Shown: one piece after another, positions 8,490 through 17,119 of the stretch
Numbering within the stretch: the first letter of the stretch is position 1
Layout: each line of letters starts with the position of its first letter
Origin: JBKBKN01 sp046294625
GTDB lineage: Bacteria > Bacteroidota > Bacteroidia > M30B66
DNA length: 64,000 nt
Assembly: GCA_046294625.1 (NCBI GenBank)
Contig: JBKBKN010000005.1
Span: 62,001-126,000 of the forward strand
Direction of reading: 5' to 3'
The notes under the pieces: generated by a model
The model's database searches: none
What the model was told of the DNA's origin: nothing
The model's input: only the letters and a program-made list of their open reading frames with translations
Translations under genes and position numbers: made by a program

Positions 8490-10718
8490 GTGAAAAACAT
8501 CAAGATTTTATTTTTACTAACCTTTCATTGCTTATTAGCCAAACATTCAATTGCTCAAATAGACACCCGATTTTGGTTTGCTGCACCTGAAATTACCAAT
8601 TCACATGATGATAGGCCTATTTTTATCCGTGTTTCCAGCTTAGCTCAACCAGCAGTTGTCACCATCAGTCAGCCGGCCAATCCGGCATTTGCGCCTATCG
8701 TGCAAAATCTAACTGCTAATGCATCCGCTTCGATTAATTTAACCCCAAGGATTGATATAATTGAAAATAAACCGGAAAACACCGTGCTCAACTTTGGATT
8801 GCTTATCGAAAGTACAAGCCCTATCACAGCTTATTATGAAGTTAATCCTACCATCAACCCCGACATCTTTGCATTAAAAGGGAATAATGCTTTGGGAACT
8901 GACTTTTTTCTACCAATGCAAACTTTTTTCCCGATTGGTAATTATCCTATTCAACCGCGTGGTGGATTTGATATTGTGGCTACTGAAAATAATACCCAAA
9001 TTACCGTCATACCCAGCACACCTTTAGTCGGTCATGGCGCAGGAAGCACCTTCACTTTCACCTTAAATAGGGGGCAGACATATTCCTTTATTGCAACTGG
9101 ATTACAAGGAGCAGATATGCCATCAGGCACTCGAGTAACTTCTAATAAACCTATTGCTATTACCATAAAACATGATTCTGCAGTGCTCAATCAATGTCGC
9201 GATCTGATTGGCGATCAGATTGTTCCGGTTGATGTGATTGGTGATGAATACATTGTGATGCGGGGGTTTTTAAATTCTGATGAACGTTTTTTTGTGACCG
9301 CCACAGAAAATAACACGCAAATTAGCGTGTCAGGAAATCCAGTGGCTACTATTAATGCTGGGGAAGTCTACACACACTTGATTAACACCCCTTACACTTA
9401 TGTAAGCGCAGATAAACCCATTTATGTATTTCACGTCTCAGGTTTTGGATGCGAAATGGGTGGCGCCTTGCTTCCCTCTATCAAGTGTACAGGCTCCAGA
9501 AATGTTCAATTCACTCGAAGCACGAATGAATTTTTTGGTCTTAATATCATGATCAGAAATGGCGGTCAAGGCAATTTTGTATTAAATGGCAGTACAACGC
9601 TGGTACCGGCCTCCGCTTTTTCTGTTGTTCCCGGAACTAATAACGAATGGGTTGCAGCCCAAATCGATTTATCCGGGCCGATCCCAGTGGACCAAAACAG
9701 TGTAATAACCAACACATCCACTACAACACCTATTTTTCACTTGGGAATTATCAATGGTGGCGCAATATCAGGATGTAGGTATGGCTATTTTTCTGACTTT
9801 GGTAGTGATATTAATCTTGGAGGCGGTAAAATTGTTTGTTTTGGCGATAGTGTGCAGATTGATGCCGGCCCCGGACAGGATACTTATCTTTGGAATACAG
9901 GTGCCACCACCCAATCGATTTGGGTCACTCAGCCTGGAACATATTATGTTACCACTAATCGCGATGGCTGCGTGGGTTCCGATACAGTTGAAGTGAATCA
10001 AGATTTCCCGGTTGTAGACATTCAAGGCGATTTAATTATTTGTCCGGGAACGGTCACTTCATTATTTGCTGGTGCAGGATTTGCTAGCTATGAATGGTCG
10101 AATGGTTCAACCAACGCGAGTATTTTTGTAGGTGCAGGCACCTATTCTGTAACTGTTACTAACTCTTTTGGCTGCTCCGGTTCCGATACAGTGATTGTTT
10201 TTTCAGGTGGCCCTACAGCTAATTTTATTTTCTCACCGAGTCCGATATTCTCTACCACTGAGCCAACTTCTTTCACTGATCAGTCCACTTTCCAATTCTT
10301 TTCAGAAATAGTAGGTTGGTTTTGGGATTTTGGCGATGGCAATACATCAACCACAAGAAATCCTACGCATGTTTTCGGCGACACAGGCACTTATGTGGTC
10401 ACGCTAGTGGTAACTGATGTAAATGGATGCACAGACACCATAAGCTATACGCATGTGGTGGTAGGAGACATAAGCATCCCCAATGTATTTACGCCTAATG
10501 GAGATGGTTTTAACGACACATTTGTGATTGAAAACTTAATCAACTACCCTGATACTAAACTTTTTATTTATAACAGATGGGGCAATTTGGTTTACAAAAG
10601 TGACAACTATCAGAACGATTGGGATGGTGGCAGTAATCCGGCAGGAGTTTACTTCTATGTGGTACGGCTCATTAATGATGTGAGTCATAAAGGCACGGTC
10701 ACCCTCATTAAGGACTAA
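8490..10718 (+). CDS. IgGFc-binding/PKD protein with T9SS type B sorting domain
   Basis: 742 residues from a GTG start, with a signal peptide ending near HSIAQ (residue ~23). Domain order: an IgGFc-binding N-terminal-like region (about 25-440) opening IDTRFWFAAPEI; two short Ig-like/adhesin strand repeats with WNTGATTQSI and WSNGSTNASI motifs (about 450-570); a PKD domain with WDFGDGNTST (about 590-660); and a C-terminal gliding-motility-associated (CHU_C, type B) sorting domain beginning IPNVFTPNGDGFNDTF with the KLFIYNRWGNLVY segment. Such proteins are exported by the type IX system to the cell surface or medium, and the IgGFc-like region suggests binding to glycoproteins or matrix. A well-matched promoter lies upstream. 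The last 11 bases overlap the converging gene at 10708. Confidence 0.9.
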   Translation: MKNIKILFLLTFHCLLAKHSIAQIDTRFWFAAPEITNSHDDRPIFIRVSSLAQPAVVTISQPANPAFAPIVQNLTANASASINLTPRIDIIENKPENTVLNFGLLIESTSPITAYYEVNPTINPDIFALKGNNALGTDFFLPMQTFFPIGNYPIQPRGGFDIVATENNTQITVIPSTPLVGHGAGSTFTFTLNRGQTYSFIATGLQGADMPSGTRVTSNKPIAITIKHDSAVLNQCRDLIGDQIVPVDVIGDEYIVMRGFLNSDERFFVTATENNTQISVSGNPVATINAGEVYTHLINTPYTYVSADKPIYVFHVSGFGCEMGGALLPSIKCTGSRNVQFTRSTNEFFGLNIMIRNGGQGNFVLNGSTTLVPASAFSVVPGTNNEWVAAQIDLSGPIPVDQNSVITNTSTTTPIFHLGIINGGAISGCRYGYFSDFGSDINLGGGKIVCFGDSVQIDAGPGQDTYLWNTGATTQSIWVTQPGTYYVTTNRDGCVGSDTVEVNQDFPVVDIQGDLIICPGTVTSLFAGAGFASYEWSNGSTNASIFVGAGTYSVTVTNSFGCSGSDTVIVFSGGPTANFIFSPSPIFSTTEPTSFTDQSTFQFFSEIVGWFWDFGDGNTSTTRNPTHVFGDTGTYVVTLVVTDVNGCTDTISYTHVVVGDISIPNVFTPNGDGFNDTFVIENLINYPDTKLFIYNRWGNLVYKSDNYQNDWDGGSNPAGVYFYVVRLINDVSHKGTVTLIKD

Positions 10719-11823
10719 CCAAATTGATGCTTACATTGAAATAAAAAGGCGTGCTCACCTGATTTTGGATGATAAAATCTCCGCGTGTTCCGCGGTCTTG
10801 CTCGGCTACATTAAAGCGATACATAATTCTTGCTCCTGCCTGAACGCTGAGCCATATAAACCCTGAAACAGATGTTTCATACATCACACGGGCGCGAATT
10901 TCTGATTTGCGCAATTCAAGTAAATTATTGGATTGACCGAGTAAGGTTACTTCTCTGATATTATAGGAGTTACCTTCAAGTTCATAACCAAAAAACAGCA
11001 TCGATCTTGGATTAATTGTTCGACGTACATGTCCTCTCGCAGGAAGCAGCATTTCTACACCCCATTTAGAATTAAAGGTCTTATTAAGTAAAAACACCGG
11101 AATGTGTAAAACTTCACCACCACGATAAGTGCGGGTAGCACCAATCGCATAGGAGGTGCGGTCATTTTTTTTCCAGCCATAAAGTAATGCAGCAGAATAC
11201 TTAATTAAGCCGAAATCAGGAACAATACCGTTGAAATAATTACCATTAAGGTCGGCTTGCCCCTGAGCAAGAATATAGTTTACACTGTTAAGCGGTTTGA
11301 AAATAGTGAAATTTACTCCCGTAGTGCGCAATGCAAAGTCATCTAACTTTTCGAAAAAAGGCGCAGCAGTTGCTATTGGCATCTGGTTCGGCTGTCGATC
11401 GAGCTGATAAGCACTCTGCCAGTGATTAAACCCTAAATTGAGGATGAAGTCGTAACGCGAAATTACCGGAAAGTTAGCCATTACCCTGTAGCCGTAGTTA
11501 TTAGAGAAGCGGTAAGTCTCTTCAACCATAGCTGTAAAAGGACTCAAATCCAAAGTTGAATTAACCGTAAAAGGTCCTTGAAAATCATAACCAATGGAAA
11601 TAAGCTTGGCAGGACTTAATCCACTTACTTTCTGATTGCAATATACGCGTGTGCTTTTGCCTTTTCCATCGCTCGGAGCCAAGTCAAAATCTCCATCAAA
11701 TTCAGAAAAATCTAAATCGTCGTTAGTATTTGTAGTGTCAACCTGAGCACTCAGTCCGGCAACAAAAAACAAACTAAAAAACGTAGATAGCAGGCATAAA
11801 TGAGTTGGCGTATTCTTAGGCAT
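10708..11823 (-). CDS. Outer-membrane beta-barrel protein (DUF6268-like)
   Basis: 371 residues with a signal peptide ending near GLSAQ (residue ~26), then an acidic linker (DTTNTNDDLDFSEFDGDF). The rest alternates aromatic and polar residues in barrel strands, for example YRFSNNYGYRVMANFPV, LILNLGFNHWQSAYQLD-like strands and a final strand FYFNVSINL that could act as the barrel-closing signal. It resembles the DUF6268 outer-membrane family, but I hold that name loosely. It starts 30 bases after the ceramidase-like gene on the same strand, so the two are probably an operon. Its 3' end overlaps the converging surface-protein gene by 11 bases. Substrate unknown. Confidence 0.7.
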   Translation of the reverse strand: MPKNTPTHLCLLSTFFSLFFVAGLSAQVDTTNTNDDLDFSEFDGDFDLAPSDGKGKSTRVYCNQKVSGLSPAKLISIGYDFQGPFTVNSTLDLSPFTAMVEETYRFSNNYGYRVMANFPVISRYDFILNLGFNHWQSAYQLDRQPNQMPIATAAPFFEKLDDFALRTTGVNFTIFKPLNSVNYILAQGQADLNGNYFNGIVPDFGLIKYSAALLYGWKKNDRTSYAIGATRTYRGGEVLHIPVFLLNKTFNSKWGVEMLLPARGHVRRTINPRSMLFFGYELEGNSYNIREVTLLGQSNNLLELRKSEIRARVMYETSVSGFIWLSVQAGARIMYRFNVAEQDRGTRGDFIIQNQVSTPFYFNVSINLVSP

Positions 11824-11853
11824 GTTCAGCTATTTTTAATCTCTGCTAAAATA

Positions 11854-12561
11854 TCATATAATCTGATGTTTTAGGATTCGCAACCTGAAAAACTGAAACC
11901 TGAAAAGATATTTTCCTAGAAAAAATCCTCCGGCGGCACTGAATAGATGCCACAAAAAATGTGTTCCCATGGTCAATGGCTGCGTGTCCCATCGGTCCAT
12001 TTCTCTGAATAATAAGGCCAATATGAAAAGTGCAGCAGCTAACACCAGGTCGTTCCAGGCCAAAAAATTAGTCTTTCGAAGTAAAATAAAAGCTGGTAAA
12101 AACAAAGATGCACCACCGATAAAATAGGAAATGTTTATTCCGGTGTGATTTGGGAAAACTTGGCTGACAAAAATACGTAAGCCAAAAATGAAAAGAAGTA
12201 AAAAACTCACTATCAAGTGGTTTTCGATCAGTTGATATGAAAAGTAATAAGTTAACATGGCTATTAAAATAATGATGGGAACAAAATCAAGATACAATAG
12301 CCATGGAGAAGAACGTAAACCATGAAAAAGCGTGCTGCCAATACCTCCGAGCAACATCAATGGAAGACAAGCTAATAGAAATTTGAATTTACTGCGATCG
12401 CCTTTTAGTTTCACAAACCAATAAACAACAGGAATTAAATAGGCCAATGAAGAAATGGCATTCCAGGGTTCAACAAGCCATATATGTTCATGATCGTGGG
12501 GTGTTTCATAATATACCGGACCACCATCGGGCAAACTCATATGAAAATCAAGTGATTGCAT
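11854..12561 (-). CDS. Ceramidase-like (CREST superfamily) membrane hydrolase
   Basis: 235 residues with about seven membrane segments. The conserved residues of alkaline ceramidases are all present in order and spacing: Glu31 (VEPWNAIS), Ser76 and His80 (GSTLFH), Asp92 (YLDFVP), and His201 plus His205 (GTHFLWH). In human ACER3 the corresponding residues are Glu33, Ser77, His81, Asp92, His217 and His221, which bind zinc and calcium. An acidic/His-rich N-terminal loop (ETPHDHEHIW) precedes the first helix. It probably hydrolyses an amide bond in a lipid, and sphingolipids or N-acylated lipids are plausible substrates in Bacteroidota. No sphingolipid synthesis gene is visible nearby. First gene of a likely two-gene minus-strand unit. 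Confidence 0.82.
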   Translation of the reverse strand: MQSLDFHMSLPDGGPVYYETPHDHEHIWLVEPWNAISSLAYLIPVVYWFVKLKGDRSKFKFLLACLPLMLLGGIGSTLFHGLRSSPWLLYLDFVPIIILIAMLTYYFSYQLIENHLIVSFLLLFIFGLRIFVSQVFPNHTGINISYFIGGASLFLPAFILLRKTNFLAWNDLVLAAALFILALLFREMDRWDTQPLTMGTHFLWHLFSAAGGFFLGKYLFRFQFFRLRILKHQII

Positions 12562-12674
12562 ATAAATTAAACGGTTTGATATAGAATATGGTTGTATCGT
12601 TCACATCATTTCACAAAAAAAGCAACCCGAAAGCTGCTTTTAAATTTTATGTGAACCTAAATATATTCAATATT

Positions 12675-13556
12675 TTAGACACCTACACCATGCAAAACCT
12701 TCGCGATGGTGTTGCCAATCTGAGCAGGAGATGCTACAACATGAATTCCGCATTCACTCATAATTTTCATTTTAGCTTCAGCCGTATCATCAGCTCCACC
12801 AACAATAGCACCTGCGTGCCCCATTCTGCGTCCCGGAGGCGCTGTCTGGCCTGCAATAAATCCTACCACAGGTTTGGTGCCATTTTCTTTTATCCAGCGG
12901 GCAGCCTCAGCTTCCATACCGCCACCAATTTCACCAATCATGATAATGGCATCAGTTTCTGAATCATTCATAAATAGCTCAACTGCTTGCTTTGTAGATG
13001 TGCCAATTATCGGGTCACCACCAATGCCAATAGCACTTGAAATTCCTAATCCGGCTTTCACCACTTGGTCAGCAGCTTCATAGGTCAATGTTCCTGACTT
13101 AGAAACGATTCCGATTTTACCTTTTTTGAATACAAAGCCCGGCATAATACCTACTTTAGCTTCACCTGGAGTAATTACACCCGGACAATTAGGGCCAATC
13201 AAAGTGCAAGATTTATCTCTCAAATATTCTTTCACGGCAATCATGTCCTTTGTAGGAATACCTTCTGTGATACATACAATTACCTTAATTCCCGCTTCAG
13301 CAGCTTCCATAATCGCATCTGCTGCAAATGCAGGCGGTACAAAAATGATGCTCACATTAGCTCCGGTTTGTTTCACCGCATCGGCCACTGTATTAAAAAC
13401 TGGTCTGTCAAGGTGAAGTTGACCGCCTTTGCCTGGGGTAACACCACCTACTACATTAGTGCCGTATTCGATCATTTGACCAGCGTGAAAAGTACCTTCA
13501 CTTCCGGTAAATCCCTGAACAATTATTTTTGATTCCTTATTAACAAGTACGCTCAT
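12675..13556 (-). CDS. sucD: Succinyl-CoA ligase (ADP-forming) alpha subunit
   Basis: 293 residues, full length for SucD. It pairs with SucB to convert succinyl-CoA to succinate with substrate-level phosphorylation in the TCA cycle. Visible marks: the CoA-binding N-terminal Rossmann part (IIVQGFTGSEGTFHA), the GPNCPGVITPGE motif at ~121-132, the KSGTLTYE segment, and the phosphorylated His247 in GHAGAIVGG. The beta-subunit gene is not in the window, so the two subunits are split, as in many Bacteroidota. It is divergent from the BaiN-type gene across a 98-base spacer. Confidence 0.97.
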   Translation of the reverse strand: MSVLVNKESKIIVQGFTGSEGTFHAGQMIEYGTNVVGGVTPGKGGQLHLDRPVFNTVADAVKQTGANVSIIFVPPAFAADAIMEAAEAGIKVIVCITEGIPTKDMIAVKEYLRDKSCTLIGPNCPGVITPGEAKVGIMPGFVFKKGKIGIVSKSGTLTYEAADQVVKAGLGISSAIGIGGDPIIGTSTKQAVELFMNDSETDAIIMIGEIGGGMEAEAARWIKENGTKPVVGFIAGQTAPPGRRMGHAGAIVGGADDTAEAKMKIMSECGIHVVASPAQIGNTIAKVLHGVGV

Positions 13557-13579
13557 GAGTGTGATTTTTAATTAGCGTG

Positions 13580-13587
13580 CAAAAATA
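13580..13587 (-). promoter_or_regulatory. Possible -7 element of the sucD promoter
   Basis: On the minus strand the spacer reads TATTTTTG, a match to TAnnTTTG, 23 bases before the sucD ATG. I did not find a TTG at the right distance upstream, so only the -7 half is supported. Confidence 0.4.
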
Positions 13588-13654
13588 ACATAAAATCATG
13601 CGCTTTTTCGGACTGATTCATTTTTAAGCATTTTTGCAAAAGCTTAATATCGAA

Positions 13655-14875
13655 ATGGTTTACGATTGCATTATTGTGGGTGGGGGAGCAGCAGGTTGTT
13701 TTGCAGCAGCCAATCTTTTGGAATTAAAGCCAGATGCAAAAGTCTTGATCTTAGAGAAATCAAGCAAACTGCTCAGCAAGGTTAAAATTTCCGGCGGAGG
13801 ACGCTGCAATGTTACACATCGCTTCACTGACATTGATTCCTTCGCTTCGAATTATCCGAGAGGTGAACGGTTCATGCGTAGAGTATTGCATCACTTTAGT
13901 CCGAGCGACACTATAAAATGGTTTGAGTCAAGAGGCGTAAAGCTCAAAACCGAATCAGATGGAAGAATCTTTCCCGTTTCAGACCAAAGTCAGGATATCA
14001 TCAATTGCCTTATGAAAGCAATGAAAGGCGCAGAAATCAAATACCATCAACAGACAGTAGATATTGATTTTGATGTAAGCTTGAAGCTTGTGAAAACATT
14101 GGACCACAGCTATTCTGCCAAAAATGTGATTCTTGCATGTGGAGGGGGAGTCGGAAAAAGCCCTTTTTTGTTTTTAGATAGTATCAATCTTAAGATAGCC
14201 CCATTGGTGCCATCTTTATTTAGTTTCAACATTAAGCCGCATCCATTTAAGGATCTGATGGGTATAAGTGTCCCCCTAATAAAAATTAAAATAGCCGGTA
14301 CAAAGCTCATTGGTCAGGGATCAGCAGTGATTACACATTGGGGACTAAGTGGTCCCGCGATACTGAGGTTATCAGCCTTTGGGGCTTATGAAATGGCTGA
14401 ACGAAATTATAAGTTTACCATCATATTAAACTGGTTACCCGAATTAAGCGATCAAGAAATTATCGAAGTACTTGAAAAACATAAGCGTCAGCATCCGCAA
14501 AAGCATTTGGTTTCAAGACCTTTTTCTCAATTTTCGGAACGCTTATGGCTTCGTTTTATCGAGATGTGTGGGCTATCGCAGGATTTCAAATGGGCATCAT
14601 TGGGGGAAGGAAGTATTAAAAAGTTGTCAAGAACACTTGCTTCAATGGAAGTCAATATCGACGGCAAAACAACATATAAAGAAGAATTCGTTACTGCGGG
14701 GGGCATTGAGCTATCTGAAATAGTACACACAACCTGCGAGCTAAAAAAATACTCTGGAATTTACATGGCCGGCGAAATGCTCAATAGCGATGGAGTGACA
14801 GGTGGCTTTAATTTCCAGCATGCCTGGAGTACCGCTTATTTAAGCGCCTGTGCAGTAGCACAAAATTTAAAATAG
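13655..14875 (+). CDS. BaiN/RdsA family NAD(P)/FAD-dependent oxidoreductase (HI0933 type)
   Basis: 406 residues from the ATG at 13655; an in-frame TTG at 13634 is possible but less likely. The N-terminus has the FAD-binding loop IIVGGGAAGCFAAANLLE and the downstream KISGGGRCNVTH, the signature of the HI0933 flavoprotein family. The C-terminus has MAGEMLNSDGVTGGFNFQHA, the second FAD-contact segment. Members are poorly characterised flavoproteins; some reduce bile-acid intermediates. Here nothing nearby suggests a pathway. It is divergent from sucD. Confidence 0.9.
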   Translation: MVYDCIIVGGGAAGCFAAANLLELKPDAKVLILEKSSKLLSKVKISGGGRCNVTHRFTDIDSFASNYPRGERFMRRVLHHFSPSDTIKWFESRGVKLKTESDGRIFPVSDQSQDIINCLMKAMKGAEIKYHQQTVDIDFDVSLKLVKTLDHSYSAKNVILACGGGVGKSPFLFLDSINLKIAPLVPSLFSFNIKPHPFKDLMGISVPLIKIKIAGTKLIGQGSAVITHWGLSGPAILRLSAFGAYEMAERNYKFTIILNWLPELSDQEIIEVLEKHKRQHPQKHLVSRPFSQFSERLWLRFIEMCGLSQDFKWASLGEGSIKKLSRTLASMEVNIDGKTTYKEEFVTAGGIELSEIVHTTCELKKYSGIYMAGEMLNSDGVTGGFNFQHAWSTAYLSACAVAQNLK

Positions 14876-15400
14876 TTAATTCAATTTAAATTTATCCAGA
14901 ATAGCTTGACCTACAGAAGCATACTGATTAACCTTTGCAATATCGCTCGTAAATGTCAAGTGATAAATCATGCCATCCTTGTGAAAGAAATACTGATGAA
15001 AAAAGAGGCGCATTGATCCTTGTTGACCCGTATGTATGAATTCGTGGAATTCACCTGAATCGGTTCGGTTTCTTTTGCTCTAAAAACCATCAAGATTAGT
15101 GATATAATTTTGAATTTGCGACTCTGAAAGCTTCACATATTCATCAAATCCCAGATTATATTCACTGATATTTTGTTTCACCAGATTTACATTTTCTCTA
15201 AATAAATCAGCATCATCTTCTTGCTCAGAAAATAGAATGAGTTGTGTGCCCATCAACCCGCTGGTGTCTATTGTCCAGCTTTCGGGATAACTAATGGTAA
15301 AGTCTTTCGTTGAAAATGCTTTATTAAGGCTACTGCTTTTTTGAGCAATGAGCCGCGTGATACTTAAAAATACTATCAATAATAATCTTGCTTTTAGTAT
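14876..15400 (-). pseudogene. PsbP/DcrB-like exported protein, start codon lost and TAG inside
   Basis: The frame from 15400 down to the TAA at 14876 encodes about 174 codons of a small exported protein of the type often annotated PsbP-related or DcrB-like. It opens ILKARLLLIVFLSITRLIAQ, a signal peptide whose first codon is ATA (15398-15400), where ATG would be expected. The mature part has FTISYPESWTIDT and MGTQLILFSEQEDDADLF. A TAG at 15080-15082 splits it (ITNLDGF*SKRNRTDSGEF), and the same frame then continues with GQQGSMRLFFHQYFFHKDG to AILDKFKLN. A TTG at 15377-15379 could restart the frame but would leave a very short signal peptide. Two independent lesions without a frameshift favour a recent pseudogene. 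Confidence 0.78.
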
Positions 15401-15737
15401 GGTTTAGGTGTTTTAGCAAATGTAATAATTAATCTACAAAATCGCTCGACCTAAACAATTCATCCACATTGCTGATAGCGTTAATATGCTCCTAACTGGA
15501 AAAAACAGTCTTATAAACCTTTAAACAGATGATGAGCTTTTTGAAAATTGATGGACAGAAATTTATTATAACAATCTAATTAACTGTGTATTATCAAACT
15601 TCCAAAAATCATTTGAACGAATATGGCCAATAAAAATCGTAAATATTAAATTGTAAAAATGAGTGCAAAAAAACACAAATAAAAACATCATTTTTGCATG
15701 CTTGTTACATAAGTGATAGCAAAATATTGAAATTGAT
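15401..15737. other. Intergenic spacer, 337 bases
   Basis: An AT-rich spacer between the decayed PsbP-like gene and aspartate kinase. I see no convincing gene. A short frame on the minus strand crosses the lysC start and has no family features. An A-rich block followed by CATTTTTG (15689-15696) may be part of the lysC promoter, but no -33 match is present. Confidence 0.6.
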
Positions 15738-17003
15738 ATGAAAGTATTCAAATTCGGAGGTGCATCGGTAAAAGATGCAGATGGTGTTAGAAATGTTTGT
15801 AAAGTAATCCAGCATTTTCCGCAAGATCAATTAATGATAGTGGTTTCTGCAATGGGAAAAACCACCAATGCACTTGAAAACTTGACAAAGGCACACTTTA
15901 ATAATTCAGAAAAAAAGCAGGAAATATTATCCGAAATCAAGTCATATCACTTCAACATTATTGATGAACTTTTCCCTTTGCCAAATCATTCGTTGAGAGA
16001 GGACGTTCACAATCTGTTTGTTGAACTTGAATGGGTTATTGATGGTGATCAAATAAGAGATTATGACTTTGAATATGATCAGATCGTTTCGTTTGGAGAA
16101 CTGATTAGTACACGAATCGTGGCTGCTTTTCTCAACGAATGCGGAATGCCGGCCACATGGGTTGATGCCCGCGACCTGATTGCCACCGACAACACTTATC
16201 GAGAAGGACGCATCGATTGGGACAAAACAGGTGCAAATGTGCAGGAAAAAATTGCAAAAGCTTTTAGCGTTAACGCCACACAACGTTTTCTTACGCAAGG
16301 TTTCATTGGTGGAACATCCGAAAATTTTACCACTACGCTTGGTCGTGAAGGTTCCGATTACACCGCAGCGATATTGGCTTTCTGCCTTGATGCGCATTCT
16401 GTGACTATTTGGAAAGATGTTCCCGGTGTGTTAAATGCCGACCCAAAATATTTCCCTGAAGCCATCCTTATTCCCAAATTGTCTTACTACGATGCAGTGG
16501 AATTAGCCTATTACGGCGCTACAGTTATTCACCCCAAAACCATTAAGCCATTACAGAATAAAAATATTCCGCTTTATGTGCGCTCTTTCATCAAACCGGA
16601 AGATGCCGGAACAGAGATTAGTGATAATAATGACAACTATACTATTCCAAGCTATATCTTCAAAAACGATTTGGTGCTGATTTCAATATGGCCTAAAGAC
16701 TTTTCTTTTGTAGTAGAAAAAAACATCAGCGACTTGTTTACCTATTTTGCTCAAAACAGGGTAAAGGTTCACCTCATGCAAAACTCAGCCTTGAATTTCT
16801 CCGTTTGTATCAGTGGTGACAAAGAGAAGATCGAAAAGCTCTTGAAAGATATGGACGAATTGTATTTTTACAAATTCAATGACCCTGTGCAATTGGTCAC
16901 CATACGCAATTATACAGAGCGGATTATCGAAAAGCTTTCCGAAGGGAAAGAACTTTTGCTCGAACAAAAAAGTAGGCACAATGTGCAGCTTGTGCTTCAA
17001 TGA
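15738..17003 (+). CDS. lysC: Aspartate kinase (monofunctional)
   Basis: 421 residues. It phosphorylates aspartate, the first step to lysine, threonine, methionine and diaminopimelate. The N-terminal kinase domain opens MKVFKFGGASV (the KFGGxSV nucleotide loop). FIGGTSENFTTTLGREGSDY binds aspartate and ATP, and WKDVPGVLNADPKYF completes the catalytic domain near residue 230. The C-terminal ~120 residues form ACT-like regulatory domains, with weaker conservation. Single-domain architecture with no homoserine dehydrogenase fusion. It sits alone between long spacers, so it is probably transcribed alone. Confidence 0.95.
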   Translation: MKVFKFGGASVKDADGVRNVCKVIQHFPQDQLMIVVSAMGKTTNALENLTKAHFNNSEKKQEILSEIKSYHFNIIDELFPLPNHSLREDVHNLFVELEWVIDGDQIRDYDFEYDQIVSFGELISTRIVAAFLNECGMPATWVDARDLIATDNTYREGRIDWDKTGANVQEKIAKAFSVNATQRFLTQGFIGGTSENFTTTLGREGSDYTAAILAFCLDAHSVTIWKDVPGVLNADPKYFPEAILIPKLSYYDAVELAYYGATVIHPKTIKPLQNKNIPLYVRSFIKPEDAGTEISDNNDNYTIPSYIFKNDLVLISIWPKDFSFVVEKNISDLFTYFAQNRVKVHLMQNSALNFSVCISGDKEKIEKLLKDMDELYFYKFNDPVQLVTIRNYTERIIEKLSEGKELLLEQKSRHNVQLVLQ

Positions 17004-17119
17004 ATTGAACGAACATAATTATCCAATTTCATTTTCCGAATCTTTTTCAGCAATAAATTACTTGTTGGAATATGAATTACATTAAATTGGCACCCTAATC
17101 TGATTTAAGAATCAACCTA

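Noticed and set aside
15566..15751. Small minus-strand ORF over the lysC start
   Set aside because: It overlaps lysC antisense and shows no family features or start context.
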